A stretch of DNA of 64,000 nucleotides, from assembly GCF_035222485.1 (NCBI RefSeq), contig NC_085924.1:1302001-1366000 (forward strand). Direction: 5' to 3'. The position numbers and the translations under genes were made by a program. Below the pieces are notes generated by a model. That model searched no databases. It was not told the DNA's origin and saw nothing but the letters and a program-made list of their open reading frames with translations. Positions 11,718-23,377 of the stretch are shown here, piece by piece (within the stretch, counting starts at the first letter, position 1; every line of letters starts with the position of its first letter). The DNA is from Podospora pseudoanserina. Its lineage: Eukaryota > Ascomycota > Sordariomycetes > Sordariales > Podosporaceae.

Positions 11718-12764
11718 ATGACCTCTTCATCTCCCATCCCAGGCTTCACCCCCCTCTCCCCCACAATCCACCTCTATCAACCCCCTTCCCCTACTCTCAC
11801 CCATCATACCTCCCCGAACCCTCCCCAACTAATAATCCTCTGCACCTGGACCTCCGCCAAACCAGCCCACATAGCAAAATACACCACCGCCTACCAATCC
11901 CTCCACCCCACCACCCCCATCCTCCTAATAACAACCCACATCACCGACCTAATCATCCACTCCATCCCCCACAAGGCAAAATCCCTTCTCCCCGCCTTGA
12001 CTTACCTCCTCAGTCTCCCAGCCACCACCCCAGGGCCATACTTCTCCCCCTTCTCCCCCCCAACCGCGCGACTACCCCCCGGCTCAATCCTCCTGCACAC
12101 CTTCTCCGAAGGCGGCTCCTTCGCCGCCGTCTCCCTCGCCACAACCTACCTCCACTACTCAAAACAAAAGCTCCCAGTCGGGGCATTCATCTTCGACTCC
12201 ACGCCCGGAAGCCCAACACCGTCTTTTGCCTCCTCCACGGCAGCCTTTGCGAGGACACTCCCAGGTTTTTGTCAACATAATGTTATTCGGAAGAGCGTTG
12301 GCGGGGTGGTGTACCTCTCTTTTCGGGCCCGCTCAGGCAACAGAGACAAAGGGCGACGGGACTGGCTGCACTTTACACAACTGGGGTTAAATAACGAAAG
12401 GCTATGGGATTCATCATCCGAGAGTGTCCCAACGACGTACCTCTTTAGCGAAAAGGACGATCTTGTCTTGTGGGAAGATGTGCAAAACCATGCGGTCAGG
12501 GCAAAGAGACGGAGCTTGATGGTTAGGTTTAAAGAGACGGGGCACTGCGGGCATGTCATGAGGGAGAGGGAGAAGGGGATATACTGGGCTGCGGTGAGGC
12601 TGACATGGGAAGGGGTGAGGGTTGATGGGGGGTTGGGGGTGAAACTACATGGTTTGAGGGGGACAACAGTAGGGTGGAACAACAGAAAGGGGTGGCTTAG
12701 TTTGGATAGTTTGTGTCTTGAGGTGGAGGAGGAGGAGGAGGAGGAGGAGAGAACAAGGACATGA
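11718..12764 (+). CDS. DUF829 / PaxU-TMEM53-like alpha/beta-hydrolase
   Basis: A single-exon protein of 348 aa. The pattern is that of DUF829 (PaxU/TMEM53) proteins: an N-terminal strand LIILCTWTSAKPAHIAKY, a nucleophile-elbow-like HTFSEGGSF near residue 128 (FSxGG with the Ser), an acidic strand end YLFSEKDDLV near residue 250, and a His-containing GHCGHVM near residue 278, together a possible Ser-Asp-His triad. Fungal members are often annotated after PaxU of indole-diterpene clusters, but many lie outside clusters, as here, so no pathway is implied. The acidic poly-Glu C-terminus is coded by a GAGGAG repeat. The stop codon is followed after 6 bases by 28 A. The family call is good; the substrate is unknown. 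Confidence 0.85.
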   Translation: MTSSSPIPGFTPLSPTIHLYQPPSPTLTHHTSPNPPQLIILCTWTSAKPAHIAKYTTAYQSLHPTTPILLITTHITDLIIHSIPHKAKSLLPALTYLLSLPATTPGPYFSPFSPPTARLPPGSILLHTFSEGGSFAAVSLATTYLHYSKQKLPVGAFIFDSTPGSPTPSFASSTAAFARTLPGFCQHNVIRKSVGGVVYLSFRARSGNRDKGRRDWLHFTQLGLNNERLWDSSSESVPTTYLFSEKDDLVLWEDVQNHAVRAKRRSLMVRFKETGHCGHVMREREKGIYWAAVRLTWEGVRVDGGLGVKLHGLRGTTVGWNNRKGWLSLDSLCLEVEEEEEEEERTRT

Positions 12765-12767
12765 CAA

Positions 12768-12770
<3 letters not shown>

Positions 12771-12798
<28 letters not shown>
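12771..12798. repeat. Poly(A) tract, 28 nt, just after a stop codon
   Basis: A run of 28 A starts 7 bases after the stop of the intronless DUF829 gene. Confidence 0.95.
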
Positions 12799-12801
<3 letters not shown>

Positions 12802-14108
12802 GGATCAAAAAGAAATCGAAACAACTACCTTATTTAATCCTTCTTCTGTTTCCTAGAGGAAACCCACGTCCTAACTCTCTAAGCCAGAAAATATCTAACC
12901 GTATAATTAATCTCACCCCATACCGACCATGACATTCCTCTGTTATTCCTCCCCATGTGTATGTACATCACCGTAATCCTCTGCACAACTCCTTCCCTCA
13001 GGCATCACCGCCGTGCACCCCACTCTCCTTTGTTCCGCACTACCCAACCCATTTTCTAGCTATTTCAGCCTCCGCGTAGTCTCACACCGATACTCGGCAA
13101 GTGTCGTTTGTATCGAGATCATCGGAGGGGTGGTCATACATTTGTGTCGTCAATCGACGAGGATAATTGTTGCAAGTTGTGAATCGAAACGTTCAAGGGT
13201 TTCATGTACATGTATCAAGCCCCTATAAACATCGAATTCCAGGCGTAATTTCAGGCTGCCGAAAAGCAGGAGGTGGCGCATTGTAATATTCGGGGTATCC
13301 TGTCCCCGTTCTTTTGGTTGTTTTGTTAGTGACCCTTTTTTTTGGTTTGTCTTGTCATTTTGCTGATGGGGACGGCGCTTTTCGCCATCCCTCGGCGTCT
13401 CGATCGTGGTTGTGAATGGACCGAGAGGGTCAAACCCCAGAGCTAGACTCTTGTTGGATGGGCTTCTTGCGGCATCGTGATGGAGGATCCCCCTAAGTAC
13501 CGCAAGTTTTGGCGAGATCTGCAGAAGATGTTTGCAGCAGACTCGATTTGAACTGAGTACCACTCCAGACTCCCCGAGCTCTGAACTCGAGATGAGCAGT
13601 TGGACCCAGACGAATGGGCCACCGACCAGGTTGCCAGTCTGATCGGCGATTCAACCTCTCGGAAAACTGAGTTAAGGGTTCGGTTGGATGAGGGGGTGTG
13701 GTGTAGGTTATGGGGAAGCCGAGCGGTGGTGTCTCGTGGTGGTGGTTGTGGACCTGGGTGAGGTGGATGAAGGCTGAACTCTAATCGTCAAAGTCAGTAC
13801 CGGGATGCTTGGGTCTGTGGTGTGGCACAAAACCTCCTAGACGGCGCCAAGTGGAACAAAGGGGACCTGTCGAGACATGTCTCAGTTGTTGAAAAAATCA
13901 AGTCGATTGCCATGACATCCCAAGGACGTCGTGCTTAAAGATTCGCCAGATAACTCCAAACCAAGTATCGATACAGTCCCGCCGCCCGTTTCCCTGGATA
14001 TCATACATACACTCCTTTATTCATGACATAAATCATTCCCGCCCATATTCATCCCCAATTCCTATCCTAACGTGTCGTTTTGTCCTTTTCTTTCTCATAG
14101 CAAAATCA
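12799..14108. other. 1.3-kb gene-free stretch
   Basis: The convergent 3' flanks of the DUF829 gene and the membrane-protein gene at 14109. No supported coding region or RNA. Confidence 0.5.
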
Positions 14109-14770
14109 TCATGACTTGTCCTGGAGAGGACTTCCCCGGAGAGGGCTTCCTCGCAAGGGACTCCCTCGTAAGGGGCTGCCTCGGCTGCTATCCCTCTTGG
14201 GCCATTGGTTATTGGTCCCGTCCAGATCGTCAAATGGGTCTAAGTGGTCGTTGAGCTGGGCGGCGCTCAGCTTTGCTTCCTTGGGGGCATCTAGAGGGTC
14301 TCTTGAACGTCGACCAAAACCGCTGGGCGAGCCCTCAGGCGAGAATTTGGAATCGATATCATGTGCGCGTGATCGCTTCGTGGAGGGTACATCGTCAAGA
14401 CCGTAGTCTGCCGCTTGGAACCGATCGCTCTTGTCCTCGCTCGCATCTCTCTTCTTCTTCCGGCGGTGCAAAAATGCAAGGACGCTCAAAGTGCAAATAA
14501 TGAGGGCACCACTTGTAGACACTCAGTCAGCAATGGTTCGCCAAGCGCACATGATGCCAAGAGCGAGGTAAACACTCACAAAACACTGCCAACCACAATC
14601 CAGGTAATTTTGGCGGTCGAAATGCCGGGCTTCTCGCACAGATTGATATTTGGTTGGGGGCTGCACTCGTCGTCCTCGCGAGGGAGGAGCATGGCGGCTA
14701 CTGCGCGCTTGAGCTTCGCAGCAGACCAATGCTGCATGCTTGCAGCGGGAGCTATCCCTTGGGGCGCCAT
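14109..14770 (-). CDS. Small single-pass membrane protein, conserved fungal type
   Basis: Two exons, 14770..14580 and 14511..14109, separated by a 68-bp intron (GTGAGT donor, ACAAG acceptor). Splicing joins ITWIVVGSV-F-GALIICTLSV, giving one continuous transmembrane helix followed by a basic stop-transfer run LHRRKKKRD. The layout is a short Cys-containing outer segment (DDECSPQPNINLCEKPG), one helix, then an acidic/basic cytoplasmic tail of about 115 residues with DDVPS and a terminal array of RGSPL repeats. I recall small fungal proteins with this layout, but no function is known to me. The start at 14770 gives 197 aa; ATGs at codons 12 and 27 are alternatives. The intron splitting the helix makes the model convincing. 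Confidence 0.75.
14124..14183 (-). repeat. 15-bp tandem repeat coding RGSPL x4
   Basis: Four consecutive in-frame copies of a 15-bp unit at the C-terminus of the membrane-protein gene. The units differ at a few third positions. Confidence 0.9.
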
Positions 14771-16608
14771 TGCTGCTTGGGAGGTTGGTGTTGGTGTAGT
14801 TCTAGGGAAAAAGCGATTGCAAAGCGATTGACCCAGTTTCCGTTCCCTTCGAATTCCGCCAAAAATCAGACCATCTGCTTTTCAATCTTCCAGCGATTGT
14901 CGAAAAATGGTCGGGGTCTGTTGGCCGCACTTGAAGGGAAACCGACGGCGGGCCGCCTTGTGTAAGCGTGTGCCGTAGCGGGAGGTGGTGCGCTCAGGAA
15001 CGTGGAAAAAGGCAGTGCGGGCAGTCTGTTGGTATGTTGTCCGCGACACGTTGGGAACACCGGAGGTCCACAAGACAAGATAGCAGCGAAGGTAAAGGTT
15101 TCGAAGTCGAAAACGAAGGTGAGGATGAAGACGAAACACGCATCACATCAAACCGCCGGGGCTGACAGGAAGATAAAAAAGGCCGTTGGCATAGCGTCAC
15201 AGTCTTGTTGTTAATTGAGAAATCCTGAATCCGGAATCGTTGCGAGCGGTAGGTGACGTCGAGAGCGTGTCCGTGTCAAGGGATAATTGCCAACCGAACG
15301 GCGCAGTCTGATTGGTGCCTCACACTCAGAAATGCAGGAAGCCGGGATCCACCCCGGCATGCAAGCGATGCTGCAGCATATATTCGCTGATGTGATTGGG
15401 CGAGAGGGTGCTTGACGATGGGGGAGTTTCACGCTGCAAAAACAAGCACCTCGCCTGGAGACAGGGTCTTTTGGAGGCATCCAGGCCCTTGGCTTTTTTG
15501 TATCATGAACTTCTTATACGAGCTGCTTCGTAGTATCGGGCTTACTGCCCCGTTCAGCAAGAGGAAGTTCGTGTTGTCAACAGACGAACTCACGGCTAGG
15601 TACGGAAGCGAGCAAGTATCACGAACACAACAGTTTTCGCCGCGGAAACGCTCCAGCGGACTAATGCCGCGCCATGAGTCGGATGGTCCCATAGTAAACC
15701 TGCAGTCAAGATCGCCAAACAGGGAACTAAACAACCTCGTCTTGGACGTCATGGAGATAATATCTACAGTACAGTGATATTCACAGCTTGCCAAAATCCT
15801 GGACAGCACAAGCTTTTGGTTCTACTGATCATAATGCTTGACTTAGTTTGAGTTGTCCATAGCCACAACTTATGTTCCAATCTCCGTCCAACGGCATGTC
15901 GGGAATGCTGTGCTGCCACGTTTTGATTGAACCGACATGAAGATATTCTATCTCTGACACGTTGCACGGCCAGCTTGGAAAGATCGACCGGGCGATGCCG
16001 GTGTTCCGTTTCATAGGCCCTCTTCTATAAGAGAGATGCTATCACCAAAACAGTGGATGGGGTCGAATCCAGGACAACGGTTGAGGTCATGGCTTTCCAC
16101 AGCACTGCAACGGTCTTTTAGTTCCCCGCTAAAAGATACGTACCGGGGCGCATCCCCCACATTTGGTACAAGACAGATGCTGGTTGGAAACAGAAATTGC
16201 TGGCCTCTTCCTGGCTTACGCCCGGCTCATTGTGAAACAACTCAAACAGGACATCCTTTCTCTCACAGTGAGGCCGTTGAAATTCTGCTCCCGACCCCAC
16301 CAGAAGCTGGGGATTTGGTGGGGGTTTATTGAATCTCTGCATTGGCCCGTGCACTTCGAGCCAAGGGCGACTCGGCTGGCAAGGGCGGTCATCTGATTGC
16401 TTTTACGTGATTGGCCACCGGCTCTTGAGCTTCGTTCGGTCGAGAAATCCACTCACTGAATGTCACAACCCGTTCGAGAAAATTGCCTACATCTTACCGC
16501 CGACAAAGTTCAAAGTCGACGCTCCAGATCGCCAGATCCCAGCCGGCAGTATTTCTGGTTGACGGCTACTCACCAGCATATCTTACAACAGAACTTCTCA
16601 CCGATACA
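14771..16608. other. 1.8-kb intergenic region, divergent promoters
   Basis: Lies between a minus-strand and a plus-strand gene. Short open frames here have no recognisable features. No tRNA or repeat found. Confidence 0.5.
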
Positions 16609-18844
16609 ATGTCTACAAACCCGGGCACCATGCGAGGCCCGAGCCGGACCGGCCAGCGCGGCGGCATCCCTTTCACCCCCAATACCCCTACGACATCGTC
16701 TGCTTCTTCGGCAATCCCCAGACCAGTCGAAACCACCCATGCTGCCCCCAGCGAGAGCGGCGCCTCCTTGAGTGCCGGCAGACAAAAACAAGCAAAGCGG
16801 GACGAGGTGTGTATTTTGGCTTCTTTATCTTCTTGTTCTGAGCCAGTTATCGGCTAGTCTTGGCGCCTCTATTTCGCATCTCCTGATCAGTGACGTGGCG
16901 GACGAGAAATACCACTTGGTGGGCGACAGGATGAAGACTTACTCTGTAACTACCAGGCCATCCGCCGCAAGCTGGAGAGTGATCTCTCCAAGAAGAAGCA
17001 CCTTACCAGCCGAGCCCGCCATTCCCGCAAGGCCCCTCCCGGCACCGTCCTTGCCCTCAAGCCTAGCCCCGCCCTCCAGATCAAGCCCGCGACGACCGTT
17101 TCCGAGGCTGCCCAGTTGATGGCCGCGAAAAGGGAAGACTGCGTGCTTGTTACCGACGACGATGAGAGAATTGCCGGCATCTTCACCGCTAAGGATCTCG
17201 CCTTCCGCGTTGTTGGAGCTGGGTTGAAGGCCGCCAATGTCACCATTGCCGAAATCATGACCAAGAACCCCCTCTGCGCCAGAACCGATACCAGTGCCAC
17301 CGATGCCCTCGACCTCATGGTCCGCAAGGGCTTCCGCCACTTGCCAGTTATGGACGAGAACCAAGACATCTCTGGTGTCCTCGATATCACAAAGTGCTTT
17401 TACGAGGCCATGGAGAAGTTGGAGCGGGCCTACTCTTCGTCTCGCCGTCTCTACGACGCCCTCGAGGGTGTGCAGTCCGAGTTGGGCACAAGTCAGCCTC
17501 AACAGATTATTCAGTATGTTGAGGCCTTGCGATCCAAGATGTCGGGTCCTACCCTCGAGTCGGTCCTCAACGGCATCCCACCCACCACCGTCAGCGTGCG
17601 GACATCGGTCAAGGAGGCTGCCCAGCTGATGAAGGAGAACCACACCACAGCCGTCTTGGTGCAAGATCAGGGCGCTATTACGGGTATCTTCACCAGCAAG
17701 GATGTTGTCCTGCGTGTTATTGCCCCAGGCCTTGATCCTGCCACTTGTAGCGTCGTCCGTGTGATGACCCCTCACCCCGACTTTGCGCCCATGGACATGA
17801 CCATCCAGGCTGCTCTTCGCAAGATGCATGGTATGTTTACTTGTCCAAACTTTGTTGAGATCAAACTAATACGGTGCTTCAGATGGCCACTACCTTAACC
17901 TCCCGGTGATGAACGATGGAGGCGAGATTGTCGGTATGGTCGATGTACTCAAGCTCACATATGCCACTCTCGAACAGATCAACACGATGGGGACAGGCGC
18001 CGACAACGAAGGACCGGCATGGAACAAATTCTGGCTCTCGCTTGACCACGAGACCGAGTCCATGGTCTCTGGTGACGGCTCCCATCACCACACCCACCAC
18101 ACCCGCTCCGTCATGTCCCCCGATATGTCCCGCGACAGAATCAACGACAGCGTTGCGCCCGGCGATTCAGCCAGCCATGCGGGTGTTGATTCGCCCCCCC
18201 ATAGTGCTGTGGCGCCCATCACACCCGAACTCCCACCCAGCGAGATCCCATTCGCCTTCAAGTTCAAGGCGCCTAGCGGGCGTGTCCATCGTCTGCAAGT
18301 GACTGCTGCGCACGGCATGGAGGAATTTGTTGCCAACGTCGCAGCGAAGCTCGGCGCCGAGGTGGAGACTATTGGAGGTGCACCAGCGGTTGAGGATGGT
18401 CTGCTCTCTGGCGGATTTGCCCTGAGCTATCTGGATGATGAGGGTGATTCGGTTTCCATCACAACAGACCAGGATCTTCTGGAGGCCATTCTCCTGGCTC
18501 GTCATGGCCATCGCGAGAAGGTCGATCTCTTTGTTCACCACCCCAACCAACCTCCCGTTGCCGTCGCCCCAGCGCCAGAACCGGTGGCTCACCCCACTCC
18601 TCCTGCCTCGTCAGTAGTTAGAGAGCGGAGAAAGGCACACCACGAGGAGGAGTCCGAGGAAGAGGAAGACGAATCTGAGGAGGAGGCGCCTGTTCGCCGG
18701 AGAACCCGCACGCGAACTGCGCCTCTTCAGCAGGAACAGGTCATTGCCGGTGTCCCTAATGAGCTCCTGCTGCCAGGTGCTATTGTCACATTGGCCGTCG
18801 TTATCATTGGTGTGTTTGCCATTGGTAGAGCGTCTAGCAGATAA
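16609..18844 (+). CDS. CBS- and PB1-domain protein, tail-anchored (mug70-like)
   Basis: Three exons, 16609..16806, 16957..17830 and 17883..18844. The introns are 150 and 52 bp, and the joins read KRDE-AIRRKLESDL and LRKMH-DGHYLNLPV. The protein is 677 aa. After a Ser/Pro/Gly-rich N-terminus come four CBS motifs in two pairs (for example DCVLVTDDDERIAGIFTAKD, FRHLPVMDENQDISGVLDI, TTAVLVQDQGAITGIFTSKD, YLNLPVMNDGGEIVGMVDV). A PB1 domain lies at about residues 480-575, then a Glu-rich linker and a single C-terminal helix (LLLPGAIVTLAVVIIGVFAIG). CBS pairs bind adenosyl ligands and PB1 domains mediate protein pairing. The order matches S. pombe Mug70 and relatives, whose function is poorly known. 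The C-terminal helix suggests tail anchoring in an internal membrane. The first intron is longer than average and its acceptor is inferred from family conservation. Confidence 0.9.
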
Positions 18845-19351
18845 ACAGATGTGGCAGGCGGGAGAGGAATGTTGGGGGAGTATATATCCGCTTTTAGGGG
18901 GGTGGTGAAAGCAAAATCCGGTGACGAGACGAACGAGCCTTGCGTTGGGGCGAGCCTTTTACGATGCACACCTACAAAACCACATGGTTCGGGCAGGCGA
19001 GGTTCGCGGTGTAGAATTCTTTTGTATCAGACTTCATGACTGCCTATTGATTCCATAGATGATCTAATAGCACTTTTTTATTTTTCCTTTGTTCAGCAAT
19101 TGACGGATCCCCCCTCTCTTCTCATCCATTGTCTTCTCACTGCCCCTGAAATGAACAAGTGATGTCGTAACGTGGGGTGAGAGACCTCCGATGTGGTGCG
19201 GGCGTCGGTTCGGGTGGTCGGCGGCTCGGCGGGGAGCGAAGCACGGGCCACCTCGAATTGGAGCTGCTCTGGAGAAAAGTTGATTTGCGCTTCGGCCGGC
19301 AATAGAACTTCTGGAACTGGTGATGCCTGTTAGACACCCAGCATTCCCGCC
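18845..19351. other. Intergenic, terminator of CBS-PB1 gene and promoter of MRPS2
   Basis: Both genes are on the plus strand. No other feature seen. An AT-rich stretch near 19060-19085 is a possible 3' processing region. Confidence 0.45.
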
Positions 19352-20651
19352 ATGATTATACGGAATTTCGGCGTGCGGCACGGTGAGTCTAGTTTGACAT
19401 CGGCTCGATTCCTCGGAACCCTCACTAATTGAGTCGAATGTGTGAATCACAGGCCGCCAGGTGCTCTCTGCCCCTCCCTCGGCACCATCATGTCTCCGAC
19501 TCTTCTCTACCCAGACCACAACGACGACAACGACTGCCACCCCCGTGCCCGGAAACCAAGAAGCGGTCGAGCAGCTCGCCGCTCTGAGTGCCACGGATGC
19601 CGCCCGCGAAGCCAGGCTCGCCGGCCGCCGACAGCAGCAGGAGATTGCGGCCATCCCGCGCAACTTCAGGAAGTTTATCAAGTACCAAAAGGAAACGGAG
19701 AAGCTCGGGTCCGAGGTTGAGAGGCGGTATCTCCCCGACGAGATCATCCGCAACCCGCCCCACGACGCCAGCTTGGAGGACCTGCTCGCGGCCCAGTGCC
19801 ACATGGGCCATCATGTCTCGAGGTGGAACCCGGCCAACTCGAGGTACATTTACGGTGAGAGGTCGGATATTCACATCATCAGCCTGGAGCAGACGGCGGC
19901 GCACTTGAGGAGGGCGGCGAGGGTGGTTGAGGAGGTGGCGTATCATGGGGGGTTGATTCTGTTTGTGGGGAACAGGAAAGGGCAGATGCCGATTGTGACG
20001 AGGATGGCGGAGCTGGCTGGGGCGTGTCACCTTTTTCAGAAGTGGACGCCGGGGTGTATCACGAACAAGGATGTGTTGTTGCAAGGGGGGCAGCTCAAGA
20101 TTGTGGATGAGAAGGATAGGGAGTTGGAGGGGTTTGAGGAGCATTTGAGGGATTGCAGGCCGGTGACGCCGGATTTGGTGGTTTGCTTGAACCCGTTGGA
20201 GAATTATGCGTTGCTGAGGGAGTGTGCGCTGGCTACGGTGCCCACGGTGGGGGTGATTGACACGGATGCTGATCCGAGCTGGGTTACGTATCAGATTCCG
20301 GCGAATGACGATAGGTGAGTTTTTCTTGAATGAGGGAGACGGATGGGTTGCTAATGATGGGAGAATAGTTTGCGGTCTGTGGCTCTTATTGCGGGTGTTT
20401 TGGGGCGGGCTGGTGAGAGGGGGCAGCAGAGGAGGCTAGCGGATGCTGAGCAGGGGGTTGTGAAGTGGCAGACGCCCAAGGATGTGTTTAGTTTTATCGG
20501 CAAGGTGAACGCCAAGATCAGGAGGGAAGCCGAGGAAAAACAGGAGAATATTCAAAAGGAGACGGGAGGGCTGAAGCCGGCTGATTTGATGACGGAGGAT
20601 GAGGTTATCGCTGAGATGTTTGGTCAGGGGGCTGTTCCGTCCAAATACTAG
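19352..20651 (+). CDS. MRP4: Mitochondrial small-subunit ribosomal protein uS2m
   Basis: Three exons, 19352..19382, 19453..20314 and 20369..20651, giving 391 aa. The tiny first exon codes MIIRNFGVRH and splices to GRQVLSAPPSAPS, making a basic, hydroxylated mitochondrial presequence; without it the long second exon would have no ATG at its start. The last join is PANDD-SLRSVALI. The uS2 signature is clear: LLAAQCHMGHHVSRWNP, YIYGERSDIHIISLEQT, LILFVGNRKGQMPIV, PDLVVCLNPLENYALLREC, VGVIDTDADPSWVTYQIPAND. It is a core protein of the mitoribosome small subunit (yeast Mrp4). The C-terminal extension of about 70 residues beyond the uS2 fold is usual in fungi. A housekeeping gene in a conserved block with CCT7. 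Confidence 0.95.
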
Positions 20652-21412
20652 CGGGCGAGTGTCCCTTTTCTGTATCAAAATTCAAAATGAATGTGTATTT
20701 TAGAGGCTTTTGTATGTACATGTAAAATAGGAACAAAATTGGTACACTTGCTGAAAGACAACAAAATAACAGCTCCTCAGGAGGCGTGATGGCAACAAAT
20801 CACTGTCGATAATGATTGTTGTCGTTGATATTGTCCTGGCAGCTGTTCGTCTCATCATGCCGGGCTATCAGCTGCCGCCAGCCAAGACCATGACTAAGCC
20901 CCCCTCCCATCCAATGCGGCCCGAAATCTTCGCAGCATCCCCTTTCCAGCGAATTTCCCCTCACCAGGCACAAATCATCACCACGCACATTTCAGCACAG
21001 CAGACACGTTCCCGTCACGTCACAGCCAACACCCTGCCGCCGCACTTCGGTCGTTCTCGTCACGCCACACCGGCATTCCCCCGTTGATTGGGCACGAACC
21101 GGCCCGACATCCAGGAACACACCCACCCGTCCCTGAGTCGTGCTGTTCAGGTACCCCTCCAAACACTCTCTTCTGCTTTCCAGGTACGGGTGTTTCAATT
21201 TCTGGGTAATCTAGGTAGGAGAAGGAGGAGGAGAACCGTTGTAGGAAGAGAAGAGGAAGACAATACAAGATGCATTTCTCACCATGACCATTCACATCTT
21301 ATCCAAAGTTACCTCAACAGACGAACAGGATGCTAATAACTCACATCTGACCCGGCACAGACGGACGCTGCATTGAACACCGTCCGGACCGAACATAGCC
21401 TGCCAAGAAGCA
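20652..21412. other. Promoter region of the Spt10-like gene
   Basis: No supported gene between MRPS2 and the next plus-strand gene. GA-rich 21215-21260. Possible 5'UTR introns cannot be excluded. Confidence 0.45.
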
Positions 21413-22984
21413 ATGCCGGCCATTCTGGAGGACCCAGCCGCCCCGACCATCTATCGTATATCGGGCGACCCTCCGTATCCGGATCCCGCGAAGCCTTCGG
21501 TCCCGGCCTCTATTGTCCCTCGCCATGTGACGCTTAGAGACCGGCAGACCGAGGCCACCGTCATTCCGTTTGCATCCCGGGATGAGGTACCCGAGTCATT
21601 GCTGCGCTATCTCAGCGACCAGTTCAGCAAAGAGATCGAGGGCGGTGATACCTACCCCATGATGGAGCCCATGTCGTTTGACAAGTTTGCTGCCTATTGG
21701 TTCCAGAACTTTGCCGGTATCATGCTGTTGGGCAACATTGAAAGCGCTGCCGATGTGATCGAGGGTAAAGACTGGTCCAAGGAGTGCCTTGGCACTTTCT
21801 ACATCAAGCCCAACTACCCCGGCCGCAGCAGCCACATCTGCAACGCGGGCTTCATCGTCACTGATGCCTCCCGCAACCGCGGTGTTGGTCGGCTGATGGG
21901 CGAGACGTACCTCGAGTGGGCTCCCCAACTCGGCTACAAGTACTCCGTCTTCAACCTCGTCTACGAGACCAACGTGGCCTCGTGCAAGATTTGGGACGCC
22001 CTCGGCTTCAAGCGGATCGGCCGGGTCAAGGGCGCCGGCAACCTCAAGAGCCACCCGGACCGGCTGGTGGACGCCATCATCTACGGGCGCGACCTGGGCG
22101 ACGCGGCGGGCGGCGCGGGCAACGAGGAACTTGTGAGTGAAGAGCGTTTCGACAAGATCAAGTTCTACCTCAAATACGGCCGCTATCCGAACGGCGCTGA
22201 CCGAGCCGAGAAAAGCAGACTCCGTAGCGCGGCGACACACTACAAGCTCCTGGAGGGCGACGTCTTGATGCTCAAGGATAAAGAGGTCATCTCGGACCCG
22301 CAGCGGCAGTACGAGATTGCGAGGATGGTGCACAACCAGGCCCACGCCGGCATCAACAAGACGACGGCGACCATTGCGGAGCGGTACCACTGGAGCCGGA
22401 TCAAGGAGACGGTGTCGGATGTAATTAGGAACTGTATAGAATGCAAAGAGCTGGGGAAGCCATCATCATCATCATCAGCTGCCGCTGCCGCTGCCGCTGC
22501 CGCTGCTTCACAGTCTTCGCAAACAACAGCTGCCCAACCATCACCTGCTCTTGCCGCCGTCAACGGCGTAAAACGACCCAGTTCTGTAACACTACCTGGA
22601 GCCCCCCATCCTAAACGGTCCTCTCCCAGTCCCACTGCTACAGCTGTCGTCGTGGCCGCCCCGTCTTCTTCCTCAACAACAACACTACAGCAGCAGCCAA
22701 GGCCACCAATACCCGACCCGCCCCACTTGGGGCCGTTTACCGTGCCAAGGCAACAACAACAACCTCACCCACCACCGCAGTATACCGATCCGACGACGAT
22801 ATCGCTTTTATCATCAGCCAGTCACAGTCACGGAATCGACACGGGTTCGGGTCCTGGTGTTGATGCGGCCATGGAGGGGGCTGGGCATCATGATGCCCAC
22901 CACCACCACCACCATCCACATCATCATGTGCAAGTGACGGATGTGTACCAGCCTATTGATCCGCAGATTATACAATCTTCTTTG

Positions 22985-23028
<44 letters not shown>

Positions 23029-23377
23029 GCATCACGATGACGGTTTGGTGCACCCGGGGTATTTGTTAGGGGATGTGCACCACCCGCATCATCATCATCA
23101 GGAGCATGATGAGACGGATGCTTTTCAGGCGTTGATTAACGCTGGGGCGGAAGAGGAGGAGGTGGAGGAGGAAGAGGTTGTGGGCAGGAGGACGAGGGAG
23201 GAGGTGGAGGAGGCGGTGGATAGGGATTTGGAGATGTTGATTGAGGAGCCGGTTGAGGAGGAGGATGAAGGAAAGGGGAGAGGGGGGAAGGAGGAGGGGA
23301 GTTTGAGTCCTAAGGGGGAGGTGCCAGCTACGCCTGTGCCCACCGAGGTCGGGGATGAGGTGGGGAGGGTTGGGTAG
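21413..23377 (+). CDS. Spt10-like GNAT acetyltransferase with integrase-type HHCC zinc finger
   Basis: A single-exon protein of 654 aa. Residues about 50-225 form a GNAT domain, with the acetyl-CoA loop R154-NRGVGRL and C-terminal half YETNVASCKIWDALGFKRIG. Residues 307-344 hold H307-x3-H311-x29-C341-x2-C344, within a segment VHNQAHAGINKTT then RYHWSRIKETV then NCIECKE. That is the H2C2 finger of retroelement integrases. The same fusion defines budding-yeast Spt10, where the finger binds paired sites upstream of core histone genes and the GNAT part is needed for their activation. I infer a nuclear, sequence-specific chromatin regulator. The remaining 300 residues are low-complexity: poly-Ser, poly-Ala, His-rich blocks, a Gln run and an acidic tail coded by GAG/GAT runs. 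Family assignment is strong; conserved target sites are inference. Confidence 0.88.

Noticed and set aside
13150-13563. 137-codon minus-strand frame
   Set aside because: No domain and no splice support; composition not protein-like.
15412-15777. 121-codon plus-strand frame
   Set aside because: Opposed by an equally long antisense frame; no family features.
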